In this document: in pieces, positions 26,888 through 36,460 of the stretch
How the letters are laid out: each line of letters starts with the position of its first letter
Position numbering within the stretch: the first letter of the stretch is position 1
Origin: Alphaproteobacteria bacterium
Lineage (GTDB): Bacteria; Pseudomonadota; Alphaproteobacteria; Rhodobacterales; Rhodobacteraceae
Direction: 5' to 3'
NCBI GenBank assembly: GCA_030427145.1
Contig: JAUHWT010000021.1
Span: 1 to 64,000, forward strand
DNA length: 64,000 nt
The notes under the pieces: model-generated
What the model was told of the DNA's origin: nothing
Database searches by the model: none
The model's input: the letters and a program-made list of their open reading frames with translations, nothing else
Program-made: the position numbers and the translations under genes

Positions 26888-27004
26888 TGAAGTATCCTCC
26901 TGCGGAGAAAGCGCCGCCTCGCTGTGAAAGCTTGCCCGGGTCGCAGTCAGCTGCCGGTACAGCGCAGTCTCTGTCGTATGTCTCGAAACGCCCGTGGCCT
27001 GAAG

Positions 27005-28204
27005 TCACGCAGCCATTCGATCCTGACGGCCGGCCGAACGCCGACGTGGCCGCCTTTTCTTCTGCGGCGCGTCGGTCACCGCATCCCAGGGACGGCCGCC
27101 GGCAGTCTCGACACGGGTGCCGAGCAGCTTTTCGATGGCCTTGAGGTCTGTCACTTCATCGGCGGCGCAGAAGGCAATCGCACGACCGCTGTTGCCGGCA
27201 CGAGCCGTCCGACCAATCCGGTGTACGTAGTTTTCGGGCACGTTCGGCAGGTCGTAGTTGTAGACATGGCCCACACCCGGAGTATCGATTCCGCGCGCCG
27301 CGACATCTGTTGCCGAAAGCACGCGCACCGATCCCGCCTTGAACGCAGCGATGGCCCGGTCCCGTTGTCCCTGGCTCTTGTTGCCGTGGATCGACGCGGC
27401 TGCGAATCCGGCGCGTTCGAGGTGCTTTTTCAGCCGCTCGGCCCCATGCTTGGTGCGCGAAAACACCAGCGCCCGGTCGTCGCGGTGCCCGTCCAGCAGA
27501 CGGGTCAGCAGGTCCTGCTTTTCGTTCTTGGCGACGAAATGCACCGAATGGGCGACCTTGTCGGCCACCTTGCCCGGCGGTGAAATCTCGATGCGGATCG
27601 GTTTGTCCAGATACTGGCGGGACAGCTCTGCCATAGCCTTCGGCATCGTGGCCGAGAACATCATGGTCTGCCGGTCCGTGCTCAGCCTCGCCGCGATTCG
27701 GCGCAGCGCATGGATGAAGCCGATATCCAGCATCTGGTCGGCCTCGTCGAGAACAAGGAACCGTGTCTGCCCGAGGTCGATGGATCCGCGATCCATCAGG
27801 TCAATCAGACGGCCGGGCGTGGCCACAAGGATGTCGGTGCCGCGGGCGAGCTTCTCGGTCTGCGCATTGATCGACTTACCGCCAACGACGAGGGTGATGC
27901 GCAGATCCTTCGTCAGCCCCCGAAGGCTCTGAAAGATCTGGCTCGCGAGTTCCCGGGTCGGGGCAAGCACGAGCCCTCGGGCCGAGCGCGGCACGGGCCG
28001 TTCCTGCCGCTTTGACAGCGCCATAATCAACGGGATGCCGAAGGCGGCGGTCTTGCCGGTCCCGGTCTGCGCAATCCCGAGGATATCGCAGCCTTGTAGC
28101 GCCTGCGGGATTGCCTCTTTCTGGATAGGGGACGGTTGCGTCAGTCCCAGGGCGTCAAGCCGCGCGACCATGCGGGCATTCAGCCCAAGTTCATTAAAAT
28201 TCAT
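27005..28204 (-). CDS. DEAD-box RNA helicase (RhlE-like)
   Basis: About 399 residues from the ATG at 28202-28204 (MNFNELGLN); the longer upstream frame is not needed. All motifs are present: Q motif QPSPIQKEAIP, motif I AQTGTGKT, PTRELA, DEAD, SAT, VFSRTKHGAERL, ATDVAARGID and HRIGRTARAG. The short arginine- and lysine-rich tail (KKRRPRRRSAG) is typical of RhlE types. It unwinds RNA in ribosome assembly or cold adaptation. It is divergent from the cold-shock gene. Confidence 0.92.
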   Translation of the reverse strand: MNFNELGLNARMVARLDALGLTQPSPIQKEAIPQALQGCDILGIAQTGTGKTAAFGIPLIMALSKRQERPVPRSARGLVLAPTRELASQIFQSLRGLTKDLRITLVVGGKSINAQTEKLARGTDILVATPGRLIDLMDRGSIDLGQTRFLVLDEADQMLDIGFIHALRRIAARLSTDRQTMMFSATMPKAMAELSRQYLDKPIRIEISPPGKVADKVAHSVHFVAKNEKQDLLTRLLDGHRDDRALVFSRTKHGAERLKKHLERAGFAAASIHGNKSQGQRDRAIAAFKAGSVRVLSATDVAARGIDTPGVGHVYNYDLPNVPENYVHRIGRTARAGNSGRAIAFCAADEVTDLKAIEKLLGTRVETAGGRPWDAVTDAPQKKRRPRRRSAGRQDRMAA

Positions 28205-28660
28205 GCCAATCCTTGACCGGACCATGTGTCCGGCGTCACCAACGAACGCAATTGCGCTTGGTCGGTCGGGGTGCACCCGGGGCGAACACTCCGGCACGGC
28301 ATTGTGCCAGGAGCCGCCTTGGGCAGCGTCCCCCCTTCGTGATGTGGGAAAACGGTGCGTCACGGCCAGGGGCGGAAGTGGACCCGCCTGCTCACGCGGC
28401 AGAGCGATAACGCAAATCTTATATGGGAATCCCTCGATGCCTTTTCAATGCCGCCCCATCATCGGTCATCGCCTGTGAAGCAATTTGGCGACGTCGCAAG
28501 ACACCCCTTGCAAATCGCATTGGTAGGGCGCAAGTCAGTGCGGTGATCGTTTTTCTCTGCGACCCTCTGCTTCCGTTCATCCGGCTTCAGTCGATCTCTC
28601 AGTCTGACTTTGCCGGGCTGTCGCATCCTGCGGGCAGCATATGAACAGGAGACCACGGAT
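28205..28660. other. Divergent regulatory gap between helicase and cold-shock genes
   Basis: No convincing gene. The gap must contain promoters for both genes and probably a long leader for the cold-shock mRNA. An AGGAG site lies just before the cold-shock ATG. Confidence 0.45.
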
Positions 28661-28867
28661 ATGGCCAATGGCACCGTGAAATTTTTTAATTCCCAAAAAG
28701 GCTTCGGCTTCATCGAAACGGATACGGGCGGCAAGGACGTTTTTGTCCACATCTCCGCTGTCGAGCGCGCCGGTCTCACCGGCCTTTCGGACGCCCAGAA
28801 GGTGACGTTCGAACTCGAAACCGGCCGCGATGGCCGCGCAAGCGCGACCAATCTCGCGCTTGCGTGA
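28661..28867 (+). CDS. Cold-shock protein (CspA family)
   Basis: 68 residues, the standard single-domain size, starting at the ATG at 28661 after AGGAG. RNA-binding motifs KGFGFIE (RNP1) and VFVHIS (RNP2) are intact. It acts as an RNA chaperone binding single-stranded nucleic acid. The neighbouring DEAD-box helicase often serves the same cold-adaptation function. Confidence 0.95.
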   Translation: MANGTVKFFNSQKGFGFIETDTGGKDVFVHISAVERAGLTGLSDAQKVTFELETGRDGRASATNLALA

Positions 28868-28878
28868 ACCCACCGCTA

Positions 28879-28901
28879 CCGGGTGCCCTACGGGTGCCCG
28901 G
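28879..28901 (+). terminator. Hairpin after the cold-shock gene
   Basis: Ten-base stem CCGGGTGCCC / GGGTGCCCGG with tandem G-U pairs and a three-base loop, 12 bases after the stop. No clear T run follows, so termination efficiency is uncertain. It also separates the convergent cupin gene. Confidence 0.5.
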
Positions 28902-28914
28902 CCCCCGTGAGGCT

Positions 28915-29229
28915 TTAGTCCCCTCCCGAAAATCTGGACCGGTCTGAATGAGAAATTTCCGGCTGCAATGGGCCATTGACGACACGCCCATGACCAAAAG
29001 GGATAAACAGGAACTCTTCATCCCGCTCATGGCGGTGATATAGAAAGCTTTCATTGCCAGGCGGCACACGCGCGATGTAAAGGGCCAAACGCTGAAAGCC
29101 GAAAATCGGCGCCAGACGTCTCAGGAAGACGTGCGATGCGGGATCAAATGGATGCCGAATATCCACTTCTTCCAACGATTGAACGGCCGCGGCTGAAACA
29201 TGGCTGGCAGCACTGGAACTTGACGCCAC
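28915..29229 (-). CDS. Cupin-domain protein, short
   Basis: About 104 residues with a GTG start five bases after the methyltransferase stop, so probably co-transcribed. It shows the first cupin motif: ARVPPGNESFLYHRHERDEE then FLFI. The second motif is missing and the tail (PFGHGRVVNGPLQPEIS) looks off-pattern. The barrel is therefore incomplete and the gene may be truncated by a frameshift. Confidence 0.5.
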   Translation of the reverse strand: MASSSSAASHVSAAAVQSLEEVDIRHPFDPASHVFLRRLAPIFGFQRLALYIARVPPGNESFLYHRHERDEEFLFIPFGHGRVVNGPLQPEISHSDRSRFSGGD

Positions 29230-29233
29230 CGCC

Positions 29234-30037
29234 TCAGCCCCACGCGACCGACTTCATCGCCCATGCACGCGCTGTCAATCGCACGGGGCCACCTTCATCG
29301 AGCTTCTCCGCGAGAAGTGCCTTCAGGGCTTCGCGGTGCTCATCCGGAAGGCTCTTACAGTAGCCGGGAGCCGGGCCCGCCCCCAAGGTGAACGGGTACC
29401 AGAAGGCTTCGAAATCGGGAAATTCCGTGATTATCTCGATTGGGGCAATATCGGCATCTGGAAGGCCGGCATACGAACACAACTGACCCAGACCTTTTGC
29501 CGTACAGAAGGGAAATCGCGCACCTTCGTCCAAATCGACAGCCTTTTCGTCGAGTGAGGCCGCAGCCTTCCAGAAAGCATCAATGAAGCTTACCCCTCCA
29601 CCAGGATAATCCCAGACATAAAACGACAGGATGCCACCCGGCCTCAGTACGCGCCGCATCTCAATCAGTGTCTCACGGTGATCCGGCACGAAGTTCAGGA
29701 CAAGCGCTGATGTGACGATATCGACGCATTCGTCCTCTACGGGCAGGTCTTGCGCCGTAGCGGTCTTGAAACTGGCCTTGGGGTCCTTGATGGTCTCGCG
29801 CGTGTGGTTGACGAAGTCCGCGGACGCGTCGGTTGCAAGGATCGAGTTGGGCTCATAATCCTGCAAGATCTCTGAGGTCAGGGCACCTGTTCCGCAACCG
29901 ATTTCCAGCCAATCGGCCGACTTTTTCGGATCAAGCCAACTCAAGAACTCTTTCGCCACCATCCGGCTCCACCGGCCCATGTAGTGTTCGTAGCTTTGGC
30001 CGGCACTCCAAGAGTCGAAATCTGATTGTGTCGGCAT
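29234..30037 (-). CDS. Class I SAM-dependent methyltransferase
   Basis: 267 residues. Motif I DWLEIGCGTGALTSEIL, acidic ATDASADFV, ATAQDLPVEDECVDIV and ALVLNFVPD match UbiE-like Rossmann methyltransferases. Substrate unknown; cytoplasmic. The cupin gene follows immediately. Confidence 0.88.
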   Translation of the reverse strand: MPTQSDFDSWSAGQSYEHYMGRWSRMVAKEFLSWLDPKKSADWLEIGCGTGALTSEILQDYEPNSILATDASADFVNHTRETIKDPKASFKTATAQDLPVEDECVDIVTSALVLNFVPDHRETLIEMRRVLRPGGILSFYVWDYPGGGVSFIDAFWKAAASLDEKAVDLDEGARFPFCTAKGLGQLCSYAGLPDADIAPIEIITEFPDFEAFWYPFTLGAGPAPGYCKSLPDEHREALKALLAEKLDEGGPVRLTARAWAMKSVAWG

Positions 30038-30320
30038 CTTTCATCCCCTCCAGCTTCATCGAAGCACGAGATGAAAGCGTTCGCCTCGCGTCAACACCAT
30101 ACCACATAAAGGTCTCTGGGTCCGCTTCAGGCTCACAGCCGCCTTGCGGCAGTGCAGAGAACACCTCGGCTTCATGAGAATGTGGATGCGCCGCCGCAGT
30201 CCCGGAGAATCAGAGAGGGGGAGTAAGGACCGCCGATCTGCCTCGACCCGTTGCGATTGACGGGCCGAAACAAACCTGGCGGTCAGAGATATTTTGAGTG
30301 GATGTCGACGGGGCATAAGT
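30038..30320. other. Gap at the left side of the recombinase module
   Basis: No gene recognised. It probably holds the promoter of the helix-turn-helix gene and perhaps the left boundary of the element; no terminal repeat could be fixed by eye. Confidence 0.35.
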
Positions 30321-30336
30321 CCTCCTCAACAGGAGG
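30321..30336 (+). promoter_or_regulatory. Hairpin enclosing the ribosome site of the HTH gene
   Basis: CCTCCT, a four-base loop, then AGGAGG, nine bases before the ATG at 30346. The perfect Shine-Dalgarno is the right arm, so the mRNA can hide its own ribosome site and translation may be conditional. Confidence 0.55.
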
Positions 30337-30345
30337 TACAGACCC

Positions 30346-30573
30346 ATGAATGAAATTGCCTATCTCACCGTGAAAGATGTCGCCACGCGCCACCGGCGCA
30401 GCCCGCGAACGATCCGCGACTGGATAACGCATGGCTGCGTGACGCCCCACGGGCGCATCCGGCTCGAGGCGATCCGGGCCGGAAAGAAATATTCGGTCTC
30501 CAGCGAAGCTCTCGAGATTTTTGAGGCGCGGCTGCGCCATTCCAGCCAGCGCACGCCCCTCGATACCACCTGA
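30346..30573 (+). CDS. Helix-turn-helix protein, excisionase-like
   Basis: 75 residues. LTVKDVATRHRRSPRTIRDW then ITHGCVTPHGRIRLEAIRAG is a MerR/excisionase-type DNA-binding helix-turn-helix. It is followed after 26 bases by the first recombinase gene in the same direction. It may be a recombination directionality factor or a repressor of the module. Confidence 0.75.
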   Translation: MNEIAYLTVKDVATRHRRSPRTIRDWITHGCVTPHGRIRLEAIRAGKKYSVSSEALEIFEARLRHSSQRTPLDTT

Positions 30574-30599
30574 TCTCCCAATCACCTGAGGAAACCCTG

Positions 30600-32762
30600 A
30601 TGAACCCGATCGCCGACGCCATCCGCGCCCACATTGCTGAAACCGGCAAATCCATGAGAGCACTCAGCCTCGAACTCGGACAGGGCGAGAAATTCATCGC
30701 CGACATCCTGTCGGGTAAGTCCAAACGGCCGACGCCAGAGGCGCTCGAGCGTCTCTCGGAAAAGATCGGCGTCGATCTCAGGGCCCTGCCCGTCAACCGC
30801 CAGATCACGGTGGCGGACATGATCGAGCGGCTCAGGAAAGACCCGCCGACAGACTGGAGCGCCTCCAGAATCAGGGGCACGATTTCCGCCCTTGGGTGGT
30901 ATGCGAAGAACAGCAGCGCCGCAGGTCCCGAGCACACCATCCTCGACAGACCCTCGATGCGGTCGTTTCTGAGCGGCACGACCGCGGCGGCGCAGGGCGT
31001 TGAGCCAAACAGCTTCTCGACCTATGCGAGCCATTTGCGCGATGTCGCGGATCTTGTCGCCAGGACGGGACGGCCCCTGCAGATCCGCGATGTGACCGGA
31101 CCCTGGCGTCAGGCATACGACCAGATGTCGGAGCATGGTTTCACCGAATGGGACAAGGGGCTCGCGGGCCCCTTCCTGGCCTGGTGCTCTGGCCAGGGTA
31201 TCGGGATCAGGGACGTCGTCCCGGAGACGTTTCAGAGCTACCTGAACATGCGGCTGACGTCCGGAAAGCTCACGGCTTCCGAGGCAAAACACCGCAAGGT
31301 CGCCATGGAAGTCCACCGGCTCTGGAACAGGCTCGCGACGCAAGATGCGTACCGGGACCTGGGCATGCGCGCCGTCGCGTCGCCTTTTGGCGACGACCGG
31401 AATCGGTACGGCATGCCCCCGGAGCTTCTTGAGCCGCTTCTTGCCGAGTTTGACCGGCACGTTGTTCCCTGGGTCAGGGGCGAAACGGCACCCGACGGAA
31501 CACCCGTCGATGTCATCCTCGATCGACTCTCTCCCGTTCAGGTCACAAGCGGCAATTGCAAACTTGCGCAAGCGAAGAAATATATCGGGAAGAGCAGCCG
31601 TACGGGACGCAAGGACCGCGAAGCGCGACTCAGTGCGGCCGGTGTGCTGCTTAGCCGTGCGCAATGGCAGTACAACACGGTCCGAAAGGCGCGCGCGGGG
31701 ATCAAATCGCTCGCCATGGCGCTCTGGTCGCAGACCGGGGTCGTCCTCGAATCCATCGAGGAGCTGACGGACCCGGAACTCGCCGAAGCGGCGGCGACCG
31801 CTCTCGATGAGATGACTGACGAAGAGGGGATTGGCAGTTCTTACGTCGAAAGCGTCCTCAAGAAGGTCAAGAAGCTTGCAGGCGGCTATGTCGGTAGATC
31901 CGCCGAAGAGGTCATGGCCATCTCGAGCCTGATCTCGGACTTCAAGCCGGATTTTGCGGGCATCGCGCCGCGCAATCGTCGGAAGTTACAACAGCTGACG
32001 CCAGAGCGGATCGACCGGTTTCTGGCTCTGTCGGAAGAGATCGTCGCAGAGGTTAACCGGCAGCAAAAGAGCCGCAGGTCCGGCGGCCGGAAATCCAGGA
32101 AGCGCAAATCTGCCGAAGGGAATCAGCCCCGCTTCGATGCGGATCCTGCCGCGCAGCTCGAAGTCGCCCTTGCCCATGACATCATGCTGGCAAGAGCGCC
32201 ACGCACGGCCAACCTCCTGTGCATCGATCTCGCGCATCACGTCCGGCGCCGGGCGGACGGTGGCATAACGATCGAACTGCCACCGGATCTCACCAAGACA
32301 AAGATGAGGCTCGAGATCCCGCTCGGGACGGCACAGTCGAAGTTTTTCGACGCCTACGTGGAGCATGTCCGGCCTGCGCTGATGACGCCCGTTAATGCGG
32401 GCAACACGCACCTGTTTCCCGCGCGGCGCTCGCCTCACGGGCACTACACGATGCTGACGAAAAAGCTCGTCGACACGGTCCACCACCGCGTCGGCATGCG
32501 CATTCATCCCCATCTCTACCGCCACATCGTCGGCTGGATCTGGCTGAAGGAAGACCCCAATGCCTTGCCTGCCGTTCAGAAGCTTCTGGGGCACAAGCGG
32601 CTTGAGACGACGATGCAATTCTACGCCGAACTCGATGAAACCCTTACCCTGCAACACTGGGCCGACCAACTGGAAAGGAAATCCGATGAACGAAACTCCA
32701 GGGTCGAAACAAAATACCGCGGTCGCGGAAAGCCAGCCGGCGACAACAGTGCCGCGGCCTGA
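30600..32762 (+). CDS. Tyrosine recombinase with N-terminal XRE-like helix-turn-helix
   Basis: 720 residues, far longer than the 300-400 of usual integrases. Residues about 1-65 look like an XRE-type helix-turn-helix (MRALSLELGQGEKFIADILS, TPEALERLSEKIGVDLRAL). The catalytic domain is at the end: first arginine near 530 in LARAPRTANLLCIDL, HLYRH near 638, GHKRLETT, and the nucleophilic tyrosine near 675 in TMQFYAELDE. The middle is a large unknown, helical region. Its end overlaps the second recombinase gene by 77 bases. Confidence 0.8.
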   Translation: MNPIADAIRAHIAETGKSMRALSLELGQGEKFIADILSGKSKRPTPEALERLSEKIGVDLRALPVNRQITVADMIERLRKDPPTDWSASRIRGTISALGWYAKNSSAAGPEHTILDRPSMRSFLSGTTAAAQGVEPNSFSTYASHLRDVADLVARTGRPLQIRDVTGPWRQAYDQMSEHGFTEWDKGLAGPFLAWCSGQGIGIRDVVPETFQSYLNMRLTSGKLTASEAKHRKVAMEVHRLWNRLATQDAYRDLGMRAVASPFGDDRNRYGMPPELLEPLLAEFDRHVVPWVRGETAPDGTPVDVILDRLSPVQVTSGNCKLAQAKKYIGKSSRTGRKDREARLSAAGVLLSRAQWQYNTVRKARAGIKSLAMALWSQTGVVLESIEELTDPELAEAAATALDEMTDEEGIGSSYVESVLKKVKKLAGGYVGRSAEEVMAISSLISDFKPDFAGIAPRNRRKLQQLTPERIDRFLALSEEIVAEVNRQQKSRRSGGRKSRKRKSAEGNQPRFDADPAAQLEVALAHDIMLARAPRTANLLCIDLAHHVRRRADGGITIELPPDLTKTKMRLEIPLGTAQSKFFDAYVEHVRPALMTPVNAGNTHLFPARRSPHGHYTMLTKKLVDTVHHRVGMRIHPHLYRHIVGWIWLKEDPNALPAVQKLLGHKRLETTMQFYAELDETLTLQHWADQLERKSDERNSRVETKYRGRGKPAGDNSAAA

Positions 32763-34164
32763 ACTGATGGCGCATGATCCCGAAAGCACACTCGAGTCCG
32801 CGATGGCGGCCGGGTTGCTGCCCGCCGGGGTGCAACCGCACGAAATGCGGCGCGCCCTTTCCAAATGGCGCAAATGGTGTCTCACGGAAGCGCGCGATCC
32901 GAACCGGCTCCCTCCGGAGGCGGGGGAAGCCTATCTCGGGCATCTGCGGGAGGGTGCAACACCGCGTTCCGCCAACAGCCGTTTCGCAACGTTTCAGATT
33001 GCCGCCGGGCTCGCATGGGGACCGGAGACCTCGTCCCATCTGGCGCTGACCCTGCGGGCCGCGCGGGTCACACACAAAGCCCCGCCTGCAGATCGTTGGG
33101 CCCGCGCCGGGAAGGCCGTGGGCAGGCTTCCCATCGACATCCGGCCGCCATTCATCGACCTGCTGACCGTCTCGCGTGATGCGCCAAGCACGCGCGGTGT
33201 TTTGATCTGGAGCGCCGCCCGGATTGAATCCGTTGCGGGTTCCCTTCGCCGGTTTCACGACTACGCCACGAAGGCCGGTCTGGACCCGGTCCCGACGGCA
33301 AAGCTCTGTCAGTCATGGGCGGACTCCCAGTCGCCTGAAGTGGCCGCCATCAGTATCTCGACCTATATTTCGCGCGTCGTCGATGCGTTCGAGAAGGTCC
33401 TGACCCCGGGTCAGGCCTACGATGCCGCTGCCGCAGTAGCCGATCGCTGGGCTGCGCGATCGCTGAGCGAGCCATCTCGAAAAAACAAGACGGCCGGAAT
33501 TGTCCCGGCGAGTGATCTCGATCAGTTGGGCATCGAGCTGATGGCCGCGGCCGATGCGGCGCCCCTGCGCCGCATGACCGAGGCTACACTCTATCGGGAC
33601 GGGCTGCTGCTTGCCATGACCGCAACCCTCCCGGAACGGGCCCGGGCAATGTCAGCCCTGATCGTCGATGAAACCGTGTTTCTCGAACCGGATGGCATCA
33701 TTCGTTTTGCGATCCCGGGCGAGTTTCTGAAGAGGCGGGAGGCGCACAAACCGCGCACGACGTTTCACGCCAGTATCCGGCGGCCAAGCCTCCACCGCGC
33801 GCTCGCGCGGTGGCTGGCCGTCTATCGCCCGATGTTCGATGGCGGCGATTGGCTCTGGCCATCGCGGCTCGATCAGCACCATGGACTGATCGGGAAGAGC
33901 CTGGGAAAGATCATCGGCGATCGCACCGAACAGCGGCTCGGCCGGCGTGTCACGATTCACATGGTGCGCGATTGCGTCGCGACCGAGATCATCGAGGCTG
34001 ATCCGGTCAATGGCGCGGTCCGGGCGAGCGCGACACTCGGGCATCGTGACAGACGTGTCACCGACGAGTTCTACATCCACTCGAACGGACTCGCATCGGC
34101 AACGGGCTGGCAGAACGCGATCGCCCGACGGATCGGAAGTGACCGGAAAAGTCTCATAATATGA
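32686..34164 (+). CDS. Second tyrosine recombinase
   Basis: 492 residues from the ATG at 32686, preceded by GGAAA and lying inside the end of the first recombinase gene. C-terminal catalytic signatures: LPERARAMSALIVD with the first arginine, IHMVRDCVATEII (HxxR) near 425, LGHRDRRVTDEFYIHS with GH and the tyrosine near 463. The N-terminal part has a core-binding-like helical region. Two overlapping recombinases after an HTH gene recall Tn554-type or recombinase-in-trio elements, but only two are present. Confidence 0.75.
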   Translation: MNETPGSKQNTAVAESQPATTVPRPELMAHDPESTLESAMAAGLLPAGVQPHEMRRALSKWRKWCLTEARDPNRLPPEAGEAYLGHLREGATPRSANSRFATFQIAAGLAWGPETSSHLALTLRAARVTHKAPPADRWARAGKAVGRLPIDIRPPFIDLLTVSRDAPSTRGVLIWSAARIESVAGSLRRFHDYATKAGLDPVPTAKLCQSWADSQSPEVAAISISTYISRVVDAFEKVLTPGQAYDAAAAVADRWAARSLSEPSRKNKTAGIVPASDLDQLGIELMAAADAAPLRRMTEATLYRDGLLLAMTATLPERARAMSALIVDETVFLEPDGIIRFAIPGEFLKRREAHKPRTTFHASIRRPSLHRALARWLAVYRPMFDGGDWLWPSRLDQHHGLIGKSLGKIIGDRTEQRLGRRVTIHMVRDCVATEIIEADPVNGAVRASATLGHRDRRVTDEFYIHSNGLASATGWQNAIARRIGSDRKSLII

Positions 34165-34674
34165 GATGTTTACACCACCCCCCCCGTTCACGACCGCCGC
34201 TCCCGTAGATACCAGTGCCCGCCGGATAAAGAACGGGCCCTTATCACCCCCACGCGGTGATGGACAGCCGTTCCTGAAAACCGCCGCCCCCGGCCATGAC
34301 CGCCGCAGGGGGAGATTTATCTGGAGCGGCGGAATTTATCAGCGGATCGGCCCCCGGTGACCCTGACGCAAGACCATATTTTTCGGACCGCAAGAGACAC
34401 GGGAATCAACCCGGTCTTAACCAGGTGCCCGAAATTCCGCGAAACAGGGCCGCACCCGGCCTCCGGAGCCACCTGGCGAAGCCGCCACTTCGGCAAGTTT
34501 GAACATGAAGACCGGGACGCGCGAGTGATCCATTGAACAGGACGGGAAGACGCAGGCGAAAGACGCTGTTGAGCGGACAAAGAACACTGACCGTTCCGCT
34601 GTTCCGGATTGCGGGGCGATGGACAATGCAACAGACCCGTTCAATCCCATAATCCAGGATTTGGGCGGAACGCC
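34165..34674. other. Gap at the right side of the recombinase module
   Basis: No gene recognised. It contains a hairpin ATCACC...GGTGAT (34245-34263) shortly after the recombinase stop and a repeated TTTATC block near 34317-34340. The right boundary of the element may lie here, but no clear inverted repeat matching the left side was found by eye. Confidence 0.35.
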
Positions 34675-35499
34675 TTAGCCCTTAATCCCGGAAGAAATCA
34701 TGACCGCTTCCGTAACCCTGCGCTGGAAAATCAGGTAGGCCAGCACCACCGGCATCGCCGCCAGCATCGCAACCGACATGATACGGGCATAGGCTACACC
34801 GAAGGCATCATTGACCTGCGTTATTCCCACCGGAATGGTCATCATGTCCTCAGACGTGATCACCAGGAATGGCCAAAAGAAAGCGTTCCAAACCCCGATA
34901 AAAGTGACAATCGCCAGGGCCGTGGTAATACCCCAGTTTAGAGGCAGATAGACCCGAAACAGGATGGTATACTCGCCGCCCCCGTCCAAAACCGCCGCCT
35001 CGCGCATTTCCTTTGGCACCGCGTCGAAGAACTGCTTGTAAACGATGATGGTCACCGGCACGATCAGTTGCGGCAGTATAATACCGGCCCAGGTATTGAT
35101 CAGCCCCAGATCGCTCATGAGAATGAACTGCGTCACCACCAGTGCCTGCGCGGGGATCATGAAGCTTCCCAGCACCACGAAATAGAGCAGCCTGCGCCCG
35201 GGAAACTGAATCTGGGACAGCGCATAGGCACACATCATCGAGATCAAAACCACCACGGCCGTCACGATCACCGCCGTCCCGATGGAATTGAAATACCAGA
35301 TCATCAGCTTGGTGTCGAAAACCGCCGACATATACGATGAAAAATTAAACTCATCGAGCAGAAGACCAGGGTTGGCCGTCACGTTTTCCTCACTGCGCAG
35401 CGACGTCACCAAGGCCCAGTACAGTGGGAAAATCCAGCACAGCGCCGCGATTACCGTGAAGCCCGTGACAATACCGTTCTCGACCCTGCGCATCGTCAT
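34675..35499 (-). CDS. Sugar ABC transporter permease (MalG-like)
   Basis: 274 residues, six predicted hydrophobic helices, and the EAA loop EMREAAVLDGGGEYTILFRV near residue 165 that contacts the ATPase. It overlaps the first permease gene by ATGA. Second membrane subunit of the arabinoside importer. Confidence 0.9.
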   Translation of the reverse strand: MTMRRVENGIVTGFTVIAALCWIFPLYWALVTSLRSEENVTANPGLLLDEFNFSSYMSAVFDTKLMIWYFNSIGTAVIVTAVVVLISMMCAYALSQIQFPGRRLLYFVVLGSFMIPAQALVVTQFILMSDLGLINTWAGIILPQLIVPVTIIVYKQFFDAVPKEMREAAVLDGGGEYTILFRVYLPLNWGITTALAIVTFIGVWNAFFWPFLVITSEDMMTIPVGITQVNDAFGVAYARIMSVAMLAAMPVVLAYLIFQRRVTEAVMISSGIKG

Positions 35500-36383
35500 T
35501 TTCCACGTCCTCCAATCCGCAACAGCTGGAACTGAAGCACCGAGACCACCACGATAACGATGAACAGGACCGACGCCACCGCCGACGAGTAACCACCGTG
35601 ATTAAGCTGGAACGCCTCCCGGTAGACCTGCATCAACAGCACGTAGGACGAGTTGAACGGACCGCCATTGCTGGTCAGATAGACCTGGTCAAACAGCTTG
35701 AGCTGCAGGATCAACTGAAGTGTAAGCACCAGAGCCGTCACCGGCCAAAGCAGTGGCCAGGTCACCCGGAAAAACTGCTGCCGCGTTGTCGCGCCATCGA
35801 GCGCCGCCGCCTCATAAAGCTCGGACGGGATATTCCGCAATCCGGCAATGAACAAAAGCACATTGAATCCCGTCGTCCACCAGATCGTAATCAGCGCGAT
35901 CATCGGCATAACCCAGTCCGGGTTTTTAAAAACCGCGATCGGTTTGCCCGCCAGAAGGGAAATCAGCGGCTGAAGCACTCCGAACTGCAGGTCCAGCATC
36001 CACATCCAGACCTGCGTCACAACCGACACCGGCAGCACATAGGGCAGGAAGAACAGGACCATAATCAACGCCTGCAACCGCCCGGTCAGCCTGTTGATCA
36101 TCAATGCGATACCCAGCGCGATCAACGTTGTCGGCACGACCGTCAACAGGACGAAGTAGATGTTGTTCCAAAGCGATGTTTTGAACAGCCGGTCACTCAG
36201 AAGCCGCACGTAGTTGTCAAAACCGACCCAGTTCCCCTCCCCGATCAAAGGCGCATCGGTCAGGCTCAACTGAAACATTTTTAAGGTCGGATAGAAAAAG
36301 AAAACCAGAAAAACGATCAGGAACGGAGCAACCAGAGTCAGCGCGATCAGGTTTTTCTTACGTTTGTTTTCCAGCATGGCCAT
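35496..36383 (-). CDS. Sugar ABC transporter permease (MalF-like)
   Basis: About 295 residues from the ATG at 36381-36383. Helical membrane protein with the EAA loop SELYEAAALDGATTRQQFFR. N-terminal KRKK before the first helix fits an inside orientation. First membrane subunit of the importer, downstream of the binding-protein gene. Confidence 0.9.
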   Translation of the reverse strand: MAMLENKRKKNLIALTLVAPFLIVFLVFFFYPTLKMFQLSLTDAPLIGEGNWVGFDNYVRLLSDRLFKTSLWNNIYFVLLTVVPTTLIALGIALMINRLTGRLQALIMVLFFLPYVLPVSVVTQVWMWMLDLQFGVLQPLISLLAGKPIAVFKNPDWVMPMIALITIWWTTGFNVLLFIAGLRNIPSELYEAAALDGATTRQQFFRVTWPLLWPVTALVLTLQLILQLKLFDQVYLTSNGGPFNSSYVLLMQVYREAFQLNHGGYSSAVASVLFIVIVVVSVLQFQLLRIGGRGK

Positions 36384-36460
36384 GGAAAAGGCCCTTCGCA
36401 ATTGCCGTGTGTCGATCCCCGGCCCTGCAGTCAGGGCCGGAGCAATTGAGGCCGAGGGGC

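Noticed and set aside
30346..34164. Prophage
   Set aside because: Recombinases and an HTH protein only; no capsid, tail, lysis or replication genes nearby.
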